A stretch of DNA of 64,000 bases from Sulfitobacter sp. OXR-159 (GTDB lineage Bacteria; Pseudomonadota; Alphaproteobacteria; Rhodobacterales; Rhodobacteraceae): the NCBI RefSeq assembly GCF_034377145.1, contig NZ_CP139707.1:124001-188000 (forward strand), written 5' to 3'. Position 1 is the stretch's first letter; each line of letters starts with the position of its first letter. Of this stretch, positions 1-9,057 are shown piece after piece. Made by a program: the position numbers and the translations under genes. A model generated the notes under the pieces. It worked only from the letters and a program-made list of their open reading frames with translations, was not told the origin of the DNA and made no database searches.

Positions 1-18
1 TAATAAATTTGACATTAT

Positions 19-30
19 TCTGTTGACAGA
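19..30. promoter_or_regulatory. Small palindrome upstream of the amine operon, possible operator
   Basis: TCTGT-TG-ACAGA is a perfect 5+5 inverted repeat about 44 bases before the first gene. It overlaps the second of two TTGACA hexamers (9-14 and 23-28), which look like -35 boxes, but no convincing -10 follows at 16-18 bases. It could be the binding site of a regulator encoded before the window. Short palindromes arise by chance, so this is weak. Confidence 0.25.
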
Positions 31-73
31 AGCCCCCCGCCCGAATGAGGTTTGATCAACTGAGGGGGACAAG

Positions 74-853
74 GTGTCAGAGCAGACAGATCTTTCGAAT
101 GAAGCCGTCGAGGTGATCAACGCCGGAGCCAAGGCGCCGCTGGTGTTGGTCTGCGAACATGCGGCGCGTGAGATACCGGCCTGCTTTGACGGTCTTGGTC
201 TGGATGCTGCGGCCCGCGAAAGCCATGTGGCGTGGGATCCCGGCGCTCTGGCCGTGGCGCGGGCGATGGCGCAGGATTTAGACGCCGTGCTGGTGGCGGG
301 GCGCGTTTCGCGGCTTGTTTACGACTGCAACCGCCCGCCCGAAGCCCCCGGCGCGATGCCCGCCCAGAGCGAGATTTTTGCGATCCCCGGCAATGCGTCA
401 CTTGATGAGGCAGGCCGGGCCGAGCGGGTGACGCGCTATTACGAGCCCTTCCGCGCGACCCTTGCCGCGACGATCAAACGGGTCGATGCGCCCGCGATCG
501 TCACGGTGCATAGTTTCACGCCGATCTACCACGGCAAACCGCGCCGTGTGGAAATTGGCATCCTGCATGACAGTGACGCACGGCTGGCGGATGCGATGCT
601 AGCGGTGGCGCCAGAGTTCACTGACCTAACGGTCGAGCGCAACGCGCCCTATGGCCCCCAAGACGGGGTAACCCATACGCTCAAGGAACACGGTTTGGCG
701 CATGGCCATCCGCATGTCATGCTTGAGATCCGTAATGACCTGATCACAACCGAGGCCGAGCAACAGCAGATGGCCGCGATGATCAGCAATTGGTTGCGTG
801 CCGCGCTGATGCGGCCCGAAATGAATGACGCGATGAAGGACTCCAAACCATGA
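74..853 (+). CDS. N-formylglutamate amidohydrolase family protein (FGase)
   Basis: 259 residues, GTG start behind a GAGGGGGAC ribosome site. The FGase fold shows an early LVCEHAAREIP segment (His and Glu, likely zinc ligands), HVAWDPGA near residue 52 and TVHSFTP near residue 145. Family members hydrolyse N-formylglutamate to formate and glutamate at the end of one histidine pathway. No hut genes lie nearby. Here the gene opens an operon with a TRAP transporter, a glutamine-synthetase-like ligase and two dehydrogenases, and its stop overlaps the next start (ATGA). I therefore infer that it hydrolyses a glutamate amide made in this pathway rather than formylglutamate itself. The family call is firm; the substrate is inference. 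Confidence 0.85.
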   Translation: MSEQTDLSNEAVEVINAGAKAPLVLVCEHAAREIPACFDGLGLDAAARESHVAWDPGALAVARAMAQDLDAVLVAGRVSRLVYDCNRPPEAPGAMPAQSEIFAIPGNASLDEAGRAERVTRYYEPFRATLAATIKRVDAPAIVTVHSFTPIYHGKPRRVEIGILHDSDARLADAMLAVAPEFTDLTVERNAPYGPQDGVTHTLKEHGLAHGHPHVMLEIRNDLITTEAEQQQMAAMISNWLRAALMRPEMNDAMKDSKP

Positions 854-1416
854 AATTCATGCGTGGCTATATCCGGGGCATCGACGCGATGAACCGACGG
901 ATCGGGCGGATCATGATGTATGGCATCTTTGTCCTGATGGGGGTGCTGTTGTGGTCCACCGTCAGCAAAGCCTTCTTCGTCCCGTCGCTCTGGACGCTGG
1001 AAATGGCGCAGTTTGTCATGGTGGGCTACTACATCTTAGGTGGGCCTTACTCGATCCAACTGGGGTCGAACGTGCGGATGGACCTGCTCTATGGCGATTG
1101 GTCGCTGCGCCGCAAAGCGTGGTTTGATCTCTTCACCGTCTTCTTCCTGATCTTCTATCTCTGCGTGCTGCTCTATGGCGCGGTGAGTTCCACCGCCTAT
1201 TCGTTGGGCTATTGGGGGACCGAGCCGTTTAGCTTTTTCGGTGGGTTGGTCACGGGGACCGAAGAGATCGGCCATATGGAGAAATCCAGTTCCGCTTGGC
1301 GGCCCTACCTCTGGCCGATCAAGGTCGTGATGATCGTCGGTATCTTTCTGATGCTGCTGCAATGTCTGTCCGAGCTGTTGAAAGACGTGCTGCGGCTCAA
1401 GGGTGAGGCCATCTGA
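850..1416 (+). CDS. TRAP transporter small permease (DctQ-type)
   Basis: 188 residues with four hydrophobic membrane segments, the usual DctQ topology (roughly residues 23-45, 57-75, 95-120 and 155-175). DctQ proteins are the small inner membrane subunit of tripartite ATP-independent periplasmic transporters, which use a sodium gradient. The start overlaps the upstream hydrolase by four bases and the stop overlaps the large permease start, so the three are translationally coupled. A loop of about 25 residues between the third and fourth segments is longer than usual. The cargo cannot be read from this subunit. Confidence 0.88.
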   Translation: MKFMRGYIRGIDAMNRRIGRIMMYGIFVLMGVLLWSTVSKAFFVPSLWTLEMAQFVMVGYYILGGPYSIQLGSNVRMDLLYGDWSLRRKAWFDLFTVFFLIFYLCVLLYGAVSSTAYSLGYWGTEPFSFFGGLVTGTEEIGHMEKSSSAWRPYLWPIKVVMIVGIFLMLLQCLSELLKDVLRLKGEAI

Positions 1417-2741
1417 TGTCCTATGAAATGATCGCGACATTGATGTTCTCATCGATGATGCTGATGCTACTGACCGGCCAGCGCGTGTTTGGCGCTATCG
1501 GCTTTATCGCCGTTGTGTCGGCGCTGCTGCTCTGGGGTGACAAGGGCGGCTATGACATCGGCTTTGCCGCCGCGATGAAGCTGATGAAGTGGTATCCGCT
1601 GCTGACCCTGCCGATGTTCATCTTCATGGGCTATGTGCTGAGCGAGAGCCGCATCGCCGATGACCTTTACAAGATGTTCCATGTCTGGATGGGCGGTGTG
1701 CGCGGCGGGCTGGCGATTGGGACGATTGGTCTGATGGTGCTGATCTCGGCCATGAACGGGCTGAGCGTGGCGGGGATGGCGATTGGCTCGACCATTGCGC
1801 TGCCGGAATTGCTGAAACGCGGGTATGACAAGAGGATGGTGACCGGGGTGATCCAAGCGGGGTCGAGCCTTGGCATCCTCGTGCCGCCCTCGGTGGTGCT
1901 GGTGCTTTATGCGATGATCGCGCGGCAGCCCGTGGGGCAACTGTGGCTGGCGGGTGTCATTCCGGGGCTGATGATGGCGGCGATGTTCATTGCCTATATC
2001 GTGATCCGGTGCCGCATGAACCCTGAACTTGGTCCCATCCTCTCAGCCGAAGATCGTGACATTCCGCGCGCCGAAAAGCTGCGCCTTCTGCGGGCTGGCA
2101 TCCTGCCGCTGGTGATCTTTGCGGTGATGATGGTGCCGTTTGTGCGCGGTTGGACCAGCCTTGTGGAAAGCTCTGCCATCGGGGCAGGCGCGGCTTTTCT
2201 TGCCGCCGTTCTGAAGGGCCGGATGACCCGCGAGGTTTTCGAGAACTCGGTGCGCAACACGTTGGGCATCACCTGCATGTTCATGTGGATCATCCTCGCC
2301 GCCCTCGCCTTTGGTGCGGTCTTTGACGGGCTGGGCGCGGTTAAGGCGATTGAGAGTCTCTTTACCGAGAAGATGAACCTCAGCCCCTGGATGATCCTGA
2401 TCATGATGCAGCTGAGTTTCATCATCATGGGCACCTTCCTTGATGACACGGCGATGCTGGTCATCGTGGCCCCGCTCTATGTGCCGCTGGTCGGTGCGCT
2501 GGGCTTTGATCTGATCTGGTATGGTATCCTGTACACGATCACCACGCAGATCGCCTATATGACGCCGCCGTTTGGCTATAACCTGTTTCTGATGCGCGCG
2601 ATGGCCCCGCCGGAGATTACCCTGCGCGACATCTATGCTTCGATCACGCCCTTCGTGCTGGTGATGGTCTTGGCGCTGATACTGGTCATGGTCTTCCCGC
2701 AGATCGCGACATGGCTGCCTGATTATATCTACGACAAATAA
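1416..2741 (+). CDS. TRAP transporter large permease (DctM-type)
   Basis: 441 residues, typical for DctM, with about twelve hydrophobic helices and the conserved segments GSSLGILVPPSVVLVLYA near residue 150 and a TPPFGYNLF motif near residue 385. The latter matches the T-P-P-x-G signature of this transporter class. It forms the ion-coupled channel with the DctQ subunit and takes substrate from the periplasmic binding protein encoded next. The start overlaps dctQ by one base. There is no sign of truncation. Confidence 0.92.
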   Translation: MSYEMIATLMFSSMMLMLLTGQRVFGAIGFIAVVSALLLWGDKGGYDIGFAAAMKLMKWYPLLTLPMFIFMGYVLSESRIADDLYKMFHVWMGGVRGGLAIGTIGLMVLISAMNGLSVAGMAIGSTIALPELLKRGYDKRMVTGVIQAGSSLGILVPPSVVLVLYAMIARQPVGQLWLAGVIPGLMMAAMFIAYIVIRCRMNPELGPILSAEDRDIPRAEKLRLLRAGILPLVIFAVMMVPFVRGWTSLVESSAIGAGAAFLAAVLKGRMTREVFENSVRNTLGITCMFMWIILAALAFGAVFDGLGAVKAIESLFTEKMNLSPWMILIMMQLSFIIMGTFLDDTAMLVIVAPLYVPLVGALGFDLIWYGILYTITTQIAYMTPPFGYNLFLMRAMAPPEITLRDIYASITPFVLVMVLALILVMVFPQIATWLPDYIYDK

Positions 2742-2791
2742 CAATGAGAGCCGCGCAAAGACGGCCTGACATTTCAACAAAGGAGAGACGT

Positions 2792-3829
2792 ATGACCACT
2801 CGCAGAAAGTTTCTATCCGGGGCCGCCGTCGCCGCCCCTGCGGCCCTCGCCGCGCCCTCCATTGTCCATGCCCAAGCGCCGATCAAATGGCGCATGCAGA
2901 CCTATGCCGGTGCCGCCTTGGGCGAGCAGGTGACCAAGCCTGCCGTCGACTACATCAACGCCGCCGCCAATGGCGAGATGGAGATCGAACTGTTCTACGC
3001 CGACCAGATCGTCCCCACCGGCGAGCTGTTCCAAGCCATGCAGCGCGGCACCATCGACATGGTGCATTCCGATGACGACTCCATGGCTTCGCCCACGCCC
3101 TTGCAGCAGTTCGGCGGCTATTTCCCCTTTGCCACCAAGCACATCCTCGACGTGCCGGTGCTGTTCAACCAATATGGGTTGGCCGACATTTGGAAAGAAG
3201 AATACGCCAAGGTTGGGGTCGAATGGCTGTCGGCTGCGGGTCAGGACCCCTGTAACTTCAACACCACCAAAGAGATCAAATCGGTCGCCGATCTGGATGG
3301 TCTGAAGCTCTACACCTTCCCCACCGCGGGCCGCTTCTTGTCGAAGTTCGGCGTGGTGCCGGTGAACATTCCTTATGAGGACGCCGAAGTTGCCGTGCAA
3401 ACAGGTGAGCTAGACGGCATGGCGTGGTCGGGCATCACCGAAGACTACACCGTCGGCTGGGCCGATGTGACGGACTACTTCCTCACCAACAACATCTCGG
3501 GTGCTTGGATCGGGTCGTTCTTCGTCAACCAGCAGCAATGGGCCGATCTGCCGGATCACCTCAAGCAGTTGGTCATGGCGGGGATCGAAGCGGGCCACAC
3601 CTACCGTAACCAGTGGTACTGGGGCGGCGAGGCGCGTCTGCGGGCGCAGGGCGACAAGCTCAAGCTCAGCACTGTGCCTGCCGACGAATGGGCCGAGGTC
3701 GAAAACGCGGCCAAGGACTTCTGGACCGAGATCGCCGAAGAAGGCGAAGTGCACGCCAAGATCGTGCAGATCTTCCGCGACTATAACGAAGTCATCAACA
3801 AAGCCGGTCCGCCCTACACCAACGGCTGA
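2792..3829 (+). CDS. TRAP transporter solute-binding protein (DctP family)
   Basis: 345 residues from the ATG at 2792, which follows AAGGAGAGACGT; an in-frame ATG at 2744 lacks such a site. The N-terminus TTRRKFLSGAAVAAPAALA with an AHA-like cleavage region (VHAQAP) is a Tat-type signal, common in this family. The mature part is a DctP binding protein, with the conserved Arg/Asn region around GRFLSKFGVVPVNIPYEDAEVAVQTGELDG. It would capture the substrate of the operon in the periplasm. The binding residues do not tell me the ligand. The ligase and dehydrogenases downstream suggest an amine, amino alcohol or its carboxylate, by inference only. Confidence 0.9.
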   Translation: MTTRRKFLSGAAVAAPAALAAPSIVHAQAPIKWRMQTYAGAALGEQVTKPAVDYINAAANGEMEIELFYADQIVPTGELFQAMQRGTIDMVHSDDDSMASPTPLQQFGGYFPFATKHILDVPVLFNQYGLADIWKEEYAKVGVEWLSAAGQDPCNFNTTKEIKSVADLDGLKLYTFPTAGRFLSKFGVVPVNIPYEDAEVAVQTGELDGMAWSGITEDYTVGWADVTDYFLTNNISGAWIGSFFVNQQQWADLPDHLKQLVMAGIEAGHTYRNQWYWGGEARLRAQGDKLKLSTVPADEWAEVENAAKDFWTEIAEEGEVHAKIVQIFRDYNEVINKAGPPYTNG

Positions 3830-3887
3830 ACCGACAACCGGGGGCGCGCTGCCTGCGCCCCCGCCTTACCCCTGAAGTGGACAGAAC

Positions 3888-5252
3888 ATGCCCGGCACAC
3901 TGACATTCGACGCGCTGAAAAAACTGGTCAAAGAGGGATCCGTCGACACGGTCCTTGCCTGCCTTGTGGATATGCAGGGCCGGTTGATGGGCAAACGCTT
4001 CCATGCGGTGAACTTTGTTGAGACCTCTTACAAAGAGACCCATTGCTGCAACTACCTGCTGGCCACCGACCTTGAGATGGCGACGCCCGATGGTTTCGCC
4101 TCCACCTCGTGGCAGTCCGGCTATGGCGACTATGTAATGCAGCCCGACCTTGAGACGATCCGCCCGGTGCCGTGGCTGGACGGGACGGTGATGGTGCTTT
4201 GCGACGTGCTGGATCACGACACCCATGCGCCCGTGCCTCATTCGCCCCGCGCCATGTTGAAGAAACAGATCGCGCGGCTGAAGGAGTTGGGCTTCGACGC
4301 CATGATGGCGACGGAGTTGGAGTTCTTCCTGTTTGAGCAGAGCTTTGACGCGCTGCGCAAGGATGGCTACCGCAACCTCGTGCCGATCAGCGGCTACAAC
4401 GAGGATTACAACATCCTTCAGACCACCAAGGAAGAGAACGTGATGCGCCCGCTGCGCAACCATCTCTTCGCCGCCGGTCTGCCGATCGAGAACACCAAGG
4501 GCGAAGCCGAAGCCGGTCAGGAAGAGCTTAACATCCGCTATTCAGCGGCGCTCGACTGTGCCGACTACCACACGATTGCCAAACATGCGGTCAAGGAGAT
4601 CGCGTGGCAGCAGGGCCATGCAGCGAGCTTCCTGCCCAAGTGGCATAAGGACCGTGTCGGCTCCTCCAGCCACGTCCACCAGTCGCTGTGGAAAGACGGC
4701 AAGCCGATGTTTGTCGATGGTGACGACGAGTTGGGCGTGTCTGACCTGATGCGGCATTATATGGCCGGTTTGATCGCCTATGCGCCGGAATATACCTATT
4801 TCCTCGCGCCCTATATCAACAGCTACAAGCGTTTCGCCAAAGGCACCTTTGCCCCGACCAAAACCGTCTGGTCCGTCGACAACCGCACCGCTGGGTTCCG
4901 CCTATGTGGGGCGGGGACCAAGGGCGTGCGTGTCGAATGCCGTATTGGCGGATCGGACTTGAACCCTTATCTGGCGCAGGCGGTCATGCTGGCCGCCGGG
5001 ATCAAAGGGATCGAAGACAAGATGGAACTGGCCCCGCCCACACGCGGCGATGCTTACGGCGAGTCCGACGCTGTCGATATCCCCCAGACCCTGCGGGCAG
5101 CAACCGAGACCCTGCGCGGTTCGACGTTCTTGCGCGAGGTGTTGGGCGACGATGTAGTGACCCATTACACCCGCGCGGCGGAATGGGAGCAGGAAGAATT
5201 TGACCGGGTGGTGACCGATTGGGAAATCGCCCGTGGCTTTGAAAGGGCCTAA
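3888..5252 (+). CDS. Glutamine-synthetase-like gamma-glutamylamine ligase
   Basis: 454 residues with the full glutamine synthetase catalytic layout: metal-binding TELEFFLF near residue 137, KGEAEAGQEELN near 205, the ATP/Mg loop GSSSHVHQSLW near 262 and the glutamate-binding region VDNRTAGFR through VECRIGGSDLNPYLA near 330-360. The H-V-H-Q-S form of the loop resembles PuuA/IpuC-type enzymes, which couple glutamate to an amine instead of ammonia, more than housekeeping GlnA. No adenylylation-site tyrosine context typical of GlnA is evident. It sits between a TRAP importer and two dehydrogenases, so I read it as the first committed step, activating an imported amine as gamma-glutamyl amide. 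The amine is unknown. Confidence 0.85.
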   Translation: MPGTLTFDALKKLVKEGSVDTVLACLVDMQGRLMGKRFHAVNFVETSYKETHCCNYLLATDLEMATPDGFASTSWQSGYGDYVMQPDLETIRPVPWLDGTVMVLCDVLDHDTHAPVPHSPRAMLKKQIARLKELGFDAMMATELEFFLFEQSFDALRKDGYRNLVPISGYNEDYNILQTTKEENVMRPLRNHLFAAGLPIENTKGEAEAGQEELNIRYSAALDCADYHTIAKHAVKEIAWQQGHAASFLPKWHKDRVGSSSHVHQSLWKDGKPMFVDGDDELGVSDLMRHYMAGLIAYAPEYTYFLAPYINSYKRFAKGTFAPTKTVWSVDNRTAGFRLCGAGTKGVRVECRIGGSDLNPYLAQAVMLAAGIKGIEDKMELAPPTRGDAYGESDAVDIPQTLRAATETLRGSTFLREVLGDDVVTHYTRAAEWEQEEFDRVVTDWEIARGFERA

Positions 5253-5254
5253 GA

Positions 5255-6628
5255 ATGACGACGGTAAAATGTATCTCTCCGATTGACGGTTCGGTCTATG
5301 CGGAACGCGAAACCCTAAGCAACGATGCGGCGCTTGAGGCTGTTGCCCGCGCTCGCAAAGCGCAAAAGGCATGGGCCGCGCGCCCCCTGCAGGAACGTGT
5401 CGATCTGGTGATGGGCGCGCTGAAAGAGATTGAGAATTCGACCGACCGCATGACCGAGGAACTGGCCCACCAGATGGGCCGCCCGGTGCGCTACGGTGGT
5501 GAGTTCGGTGGCTTGCAGGAGCGCACCAGCCATATGGCCAAGATCGCCAGCGATGCACTGGCCCCCACGGTAATCGAAGACAGCGATGCCTTTAGCCGCA
5601 AAATCATGCGTGAGCCGCATGGCGTGGTTTTCGTCGTGGCACCGTGGAACTACCCCTACATGACCGCGAACAACACCATCGCGCCTGCGCTGATCGCGGG
5701 CAACGCGGTGATCCTGAAACACGCCTCGCAGACCATTCTGGTCGGTGAACACCTTGCCGATGCCTACCGTGCGGCGGGCGTGCCCGAGGATGTGTTTCAG
5801 AACGTTGTGCTGAGCCATGACACCACATCGGCGCTGATCGCGGACAATGCGTTCGATTTCGTGAACTTCACCGGCTCCGTCGGTGGCGGGCAGGCGATGG
5901 AGCGCGCGGCGGCGGGCACATTCACTGGCGTCGCGACAGAGTTGGGCGGCAAAGACCCCGCCTATGTCCGGGCCGATGCCAATCTCGACGCGGCAGTCGA
6001 TGGTGTGATGGACGGCGCGATGTTCAACGCGGGTCAATGCTGCTGCGGGATCGAGCGGATCTATGTACACGAAAGCCTCTATGACGCTTTCGTTGAAAAG
6101 GCTGTGGCTTGGGTGAACAACCTCAACCTCGGCAATCCGTTGGAAGAAGCCACGACGCTTGGCCCGATGGCCAACGTGCGTTTCGCCAATGAGGTCCGCG
6201 CGCAGATTGATGAGGCCGTTGCGGCAGGTGCCAAGGCGCATATCGAAAAGATGCCCTCCGACGATGGCGGTGCCTATCTGACGCCGCAGGTCCTGACCGG
6301 TGTGACCCACGAAATGCGCGTCATGCGCGACGAAAGCTTTGGCCCCGTGGTCGGCATCATGCCAGTCAAGGACGACGAAGAAGCCATCGCGCTGATGAAC
6401 GACAGCCAATTTGGTCTGACCGCCGCGATCTTTACCGCTGACGCTGATGCCGCCGAAGCCATTGGCCAGCGGCTGGAAACCGGCACCGTCTTCATGAACC
6501 GTGCCGATTACCTTGACCCGGCGCTTTGCTGGACCGGCTGCAAGCAGACCGGGCGCGGCGCGGGCCTGTCTGAACTGGGCTATCACGCGCTGACACGCCC
6601 TAAATCCTACCACCTCAAGAAAGCCTGA
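5255..6628 (+). CDS. NAD(P)-dependent aldehyde dehydrogenase
   Basis: 457 residues. The active-site glutamate lies in ATELGGKDPAYV near residue 230 and the catalytic cysteine in FNAGQCCCGIERIY near residue 262. The cofactor fold is marked by VAPWNYPY and FTGSVGGG. This is an ordinary ALDH superfamily enzyme, slightly short because it lacks an N-terminal extension. It starts two bases after the ligase stop and is followed by an alcohol dehydrogenase, which would supply its aldehyde. The expected reaction is oxidation of a gamma-glutamyl aminoaldehyde, or of the free aldehyde, to the acid. The reaction class is firm, the substrate inferred. Confidence 0.92.
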   Translation: MTTVKCISPIDGSVYAERETLSNDAALEAVARARKAQKAWAARPLQERVDLVMGALKEIENSTDRMTEELAHQMGRPVRYGGEFGGLQERTSHMAKIASDALAPTVIEDSDAFSRKIMREPHGVVFVVAPWNYPYMTANNTIAPALIAGNAVILKHASQTILVGEHLADAYRAAGVPEDVFQNVVLSHDTTSALIADNAFDFVNFTGSVGGGQAMERAAAGTFTGVATELGGKDPAYVRADANLDAAVDGVMDGAMFNAGQCCCGIERIYVHESLYDAFVEKAVAWVNNLNLGNPLEEATTLGPMANVRFANEVRAQIDEAVAAGAKAHIEKMPSDDGGAYLTPQVLTGVTHEMRVMRDESFGPVVGIMPVKDDEEAIALMNDSQFGLTAAIFTADADAAEAIGQRLETGTVFMNRADYLDPALCWTGCKQTGRGAGLSELGYHALTRPKSYHLKKA

Positions 6629-6631
6629 GAC

Positions 6632-7777
6632 ATGTCCCTGACTGCCAATTGGTCTTACCCCACCGCCATCCGTTTCGGCACGGGCCGCATTAAAGAGATC
6701 GCCGAGGCCTGCGCCGCTGCGGGTATCAAAAACCCCCTGTTGGTCACCGACAAAGGGCTGGCCTATCTGCCGATCACCCAGTCCACGCTCGACCTGATGG
6801 AAGCTGCTGGCCTTGGCCGCGCGATGTTTTCGGACGTTGACCCGAACCCGACCGAGATGAACGCCGAAGCGGGCATCAAGGTCTACCGCGACGGCGGCCA
6901 TGACGGCGTGATCGCCTTTGGCGGCGGCTCGGGGCTTGATCTGGGCAAGGTCATTGCCTTCATGGCGGGCCAAACGCGCCCCCTGTGGGATTTTGAGGAT
7001 ATTGGGGACTGGTGGACCCGCGCCGACCCTGAGGGCATTGCGCCTATCGTGGCTGTGCCGACGACCGCCGGCACCGGGTCGGAAGTGGGCCGCGCCAGCG
7101 TGATCACCAATTCCCAAAGCCATGAGAAAAAGATCATCTTCCACCCTAAAATGCTGCCCGCCGTCGTGATCTGCGACCCGGAGCTGACCGTGGGCATGCC
7201 GCCGATGATCACCGCAGGCACCGGGATGGATGCTTTCGCCCACTGCCTCGAAGCCTTCTGCTCGCCGCATTACCACCCGATGAGCCAGGGTATGGCGCTG
7301 GAAGGCATGCGTCTGGTCAAGGAATATCTGCCGCGGGCCTATGCCGATGGTACTGATCTTGAGGCGCGCGGGCATATGATGTCTGCTGCGGCCATGGGCG
7401 CCACGGCGTTTCAAAAGGGTCTGGGTGCCATCCATGCCATCAGCCACCCGATTGGCGCGGTGCATCACACGCACCACGGCACCACCAACGCGGTCGTCAT
7501 GCAGCCCGTCCTGCGCATGAACCGCCCCGCCATTGAGGACCGTCTGGCCAAAGCGGCAGCCTATCTCGATATCGTCGGCGGCTTTGATGGCTTCTATGAT
7601 TTCGTCGGCAAGTTGAATGCGGAGTTGAATATCCCCGCTAATCTGACCGCCCTTGGCGTGACCGAACCCGACATTGACGCGCTGGTGGCCTCGGCTTTGC
7701 AAGACCCAAGCTGCGGCGGCAACCCGATTGAACTGACCAAAGAGAATGTCACGCAGCTGCTGCGCGACTGCTTTTAA
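6632..7777 (+). CDS. Iron-containing (group III) alcohol dehydrogenase
   Basis: 381 residues. NAD-binding GGGSGLDLGK lies near residue 97. The metal site is visible as Asp and His in MDAFAHCLEAF near residue 197 and two further histidines in HAISHPIGAVHHTHHG near 270-285. Such enzymes oxidise primary alcohols to aldehydes, often favouring diols or substituted alcohols. Being last in the operon, three bases after the aldehyde dehydrogenase, it makes an alcohol-aldehyde-acid sequence. That argues that the amine handled by the ligase carries a hydroxyl group. A strong terminator follows at once. Confidence 0.9.
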   Translation: MSLTANWSYPTAIRFGTGRIKEIAEACAAAGIKNPLLVTDKGLAYLPITQSTLDLMEAAGLGRAMFSDVDPNPTEMNAEAGIKVYRDGGHDGVIAFGGGSGLDLGKVIAFMAGQTRPLWDFEDIGDWWTRADPEGIAPIVAVPTTAGTGSEVGRASVITNSQSHEKKIIFHPKMLPAVVICDPELTVGMPPMITAGTGMDAFAHCLEAFCSPHYHPMSQGMALEGMRLVKEYLPRAYADGTDLEARGHMMSAAAMGATAFQKGLGAIHAISHPIGAVHHTHHGTTNAVVMQPVLRMNRPAIEDRLAKAAAYLDIVGGFDGFYDFVGKLNAELNIPANLTALGVTEPDIDALVASALQDPSCGGNPIELTKENVTQLLRDCF

Positions 7778-7783
7778 AACGCA

Positions 7784-7815
7784 AAACAGGGGGCCGGATC
7801 ATCGGCCCCCTGTTT
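7784..7815. terminator. Bidirectional rho-independent terminator
   Basis: A 13-base perfect stem, 7784-7796 with 7803-7815, starts with AAA and ends with TTT. It has a six-base loop and is followed by ATTAAAA. It lies between the plus-strand alcohol dehydrogenase and the minus-strand cytochrome gene, and the A and T runs on both sides suit termination in both directions. Confidence 0.85.
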
Positions 7816-7839
7816 ATTAAAAATCAGTGAAACGTCGGA

Positions 7840-8313
7840 TTATTCAGTCGTTTTGGCTTCTTCCATATCCACTTCAGTAACCTCGGGCCCGACCGAGACC
7901 AAATACGCCCAAACATCCTTGGCGTCTTCTTCATCTTTCAGACGGTAAGACATCTTGGATTTGGCGCGGTTCGTGTCGAGATAGCTGGCCAGAAACTTCT
8001 TGGGATCGGCAACATATCCGGTGAAGTCTTCTTCGTTCCACGCCAGCCCGGCTTCGCCGGCTTCAACGATGAAATCGCCATAGCGGTAGTCTTCGACCGA
8101 CCCCGCCACGCGGTTGTAGATTCCATAAAGGTTCGGCCCGGTGCGGCCGCCTTTTTGGATGTCATTGCCTTCATCATCTTGGATCATGTGGCAGCTTTTG
8201 CATTTACGAAAGACCTTTTCCCCGGCTTCGGCATCACCGGAGGCATGGCTTTCTGCCCATAGGGGCGTGGCCCCAAGGCAAATGGCGAAGATCGACGCGA
8301 TACGCATGTTCAT
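7840..8313 (-). CDS. Class I cytochrome c (cytochrome c2-like)
   Basis: 157 residues with a short Sec signal (MNMRIASIFAICLGATPLWA), one CxxCH heme site (CKSCH, near residue 38) and a Met ligand candidate in KSKMSYRL near residue 120. Length and the layout with a GRTGPNLYGIYNRVAG segment match cytochrome c2, the soluble periplasmic carrier between the bc1 complex and oxidases or a reaction centre. An acidic tail (EVTEVDMEEAKTTE) follows the fold. AAAGGAACTCACA precedes the start; an ATG two codons later is also possible. It is a single-gene unit, facing the upstream operon across a shared terminator. Confidence 0.88.
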   Translation of the reverse strand: MNMRIASIFAICLGATPLWAESHASGDAEAGEKVFRKCKSCHMIQDDEGNDIQKGGRTGPNLYGIYNRVAGSVEDYRYGDFIVEAGEAGLAWNEEDFTGYVADPKKFLASYLDTNRAKSKMSYRLKDEEDAKDVWAYLVSVGPEVTEVDMEEAKTTE

Positions 8314-8508
8314 TGTGAGTTCCTTTGTCTGGCTGATTTGAAACTAGCGTTTTGGGCGAGGGGGTAAAGCATATCGTCTGCGCCAAAAGGTAGCACGGGC
8401 GGGCTGCGGGCCGGTTAGCGGTTGAGACCAAGGGGAATTCCTCCGATAACTGCCGGTGAATTTCTTCTGCTTCGAGGGTGAGATGAACACAACGGCGAGC
8501 CGCCTCTG

Positions 8509-9039
8509 ATGGAGATCATGGTCCCCGCTTGGGTCGACGGCACCCTGCAACCGGTTGAGAAGCTGGCCGCGCATGAACGCGGTTTGCGGCATATGGCGGT
8601 CTCGGTCTTTGTAATTGCCGAGGGCAGGTTGCTGCTGCAGCAGCGCGCGCTTGGCAAATACCACACCCCCGGCCTCTGGGCGAATACCTGCTGCACGCAT
8701 CCGCAATGGGACGAGCCGCCCAACGTCTGCGCCACGCGGCGGTTGGACGAAGAACTGGGGATCACCGGGTTGGACCTTCAGCATCGCGGCCAAGTCGAAT
8801 ACCGCGCCGATGTTGGCGGCGGGTTGATAGAGCATGAGGTTGTTGAGGTATTCCTTGCCCATGCAGACCCGGCGTTGTCGATCACGGAAAACCCCGATGA
8901 GGTGATGGCGACGCGCTGGATCAGCCTGAGCGATCTACACACCAACCTCGCGCAGAGCCCCGAAGAATATACGCCTTGGTTGCGGATCTACATGGCCGAA
9001 CACGAAGGTCTGATCCTCGGCGGCGGGGCGATGGAATAA
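8509..9039 (+). CDS. idi: Isopentenyl-diphosphate delta-isomerase, type I
   Basis: 176 residues of the Nudix-fold type I isomerase. The motif ANTCCTHPQWDE (near residue 62) carries the catalytic cysteine and a metal-binding histidine, and the Nudix-like segment RRLDEELGITG follows near residue 78. It interconverts isopentenyl and dimethylallyl diphosphate for quinone, hopanoid or carotenoid synthesis in the cytoplasm. In phototrophic relatives the gene lies near pigment genes; none are seen here, only hemF 18 bases downstream, probably co-transcribed. A second ATG three codons in (MVPAWV) is an alternative start. Confidence 0.9.
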   Translation: MEIMVPAWVDGTLQPVEKLAAHERGLRHMAVSVFVIAEGRLLLQQRALGKYHTPGLWANTCCTHPQWDEPPNVCATRRLDEELGITGLDLQHRGQVEYRADVGGGLIEHEVVEVFLAHADPALSITENPDEVMATRWISLSDLHTNLAQSPEEYTPWLRIYMAEHEGLILGGGAME

Positions 9040-9057
9040 TAGAAAGGCGGGCCAGAG

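Noticed and set aside
5315..7702. Very long open minus-strand frame (795 codons) opposite the aldehyde and alcohol dehydrogenase genes
   Set aside because: It is the mirror frame of two clear enzymes in high-GC DNA, is rich in His, Arg and Gly without any recognisable domain, and has no ribosome site.
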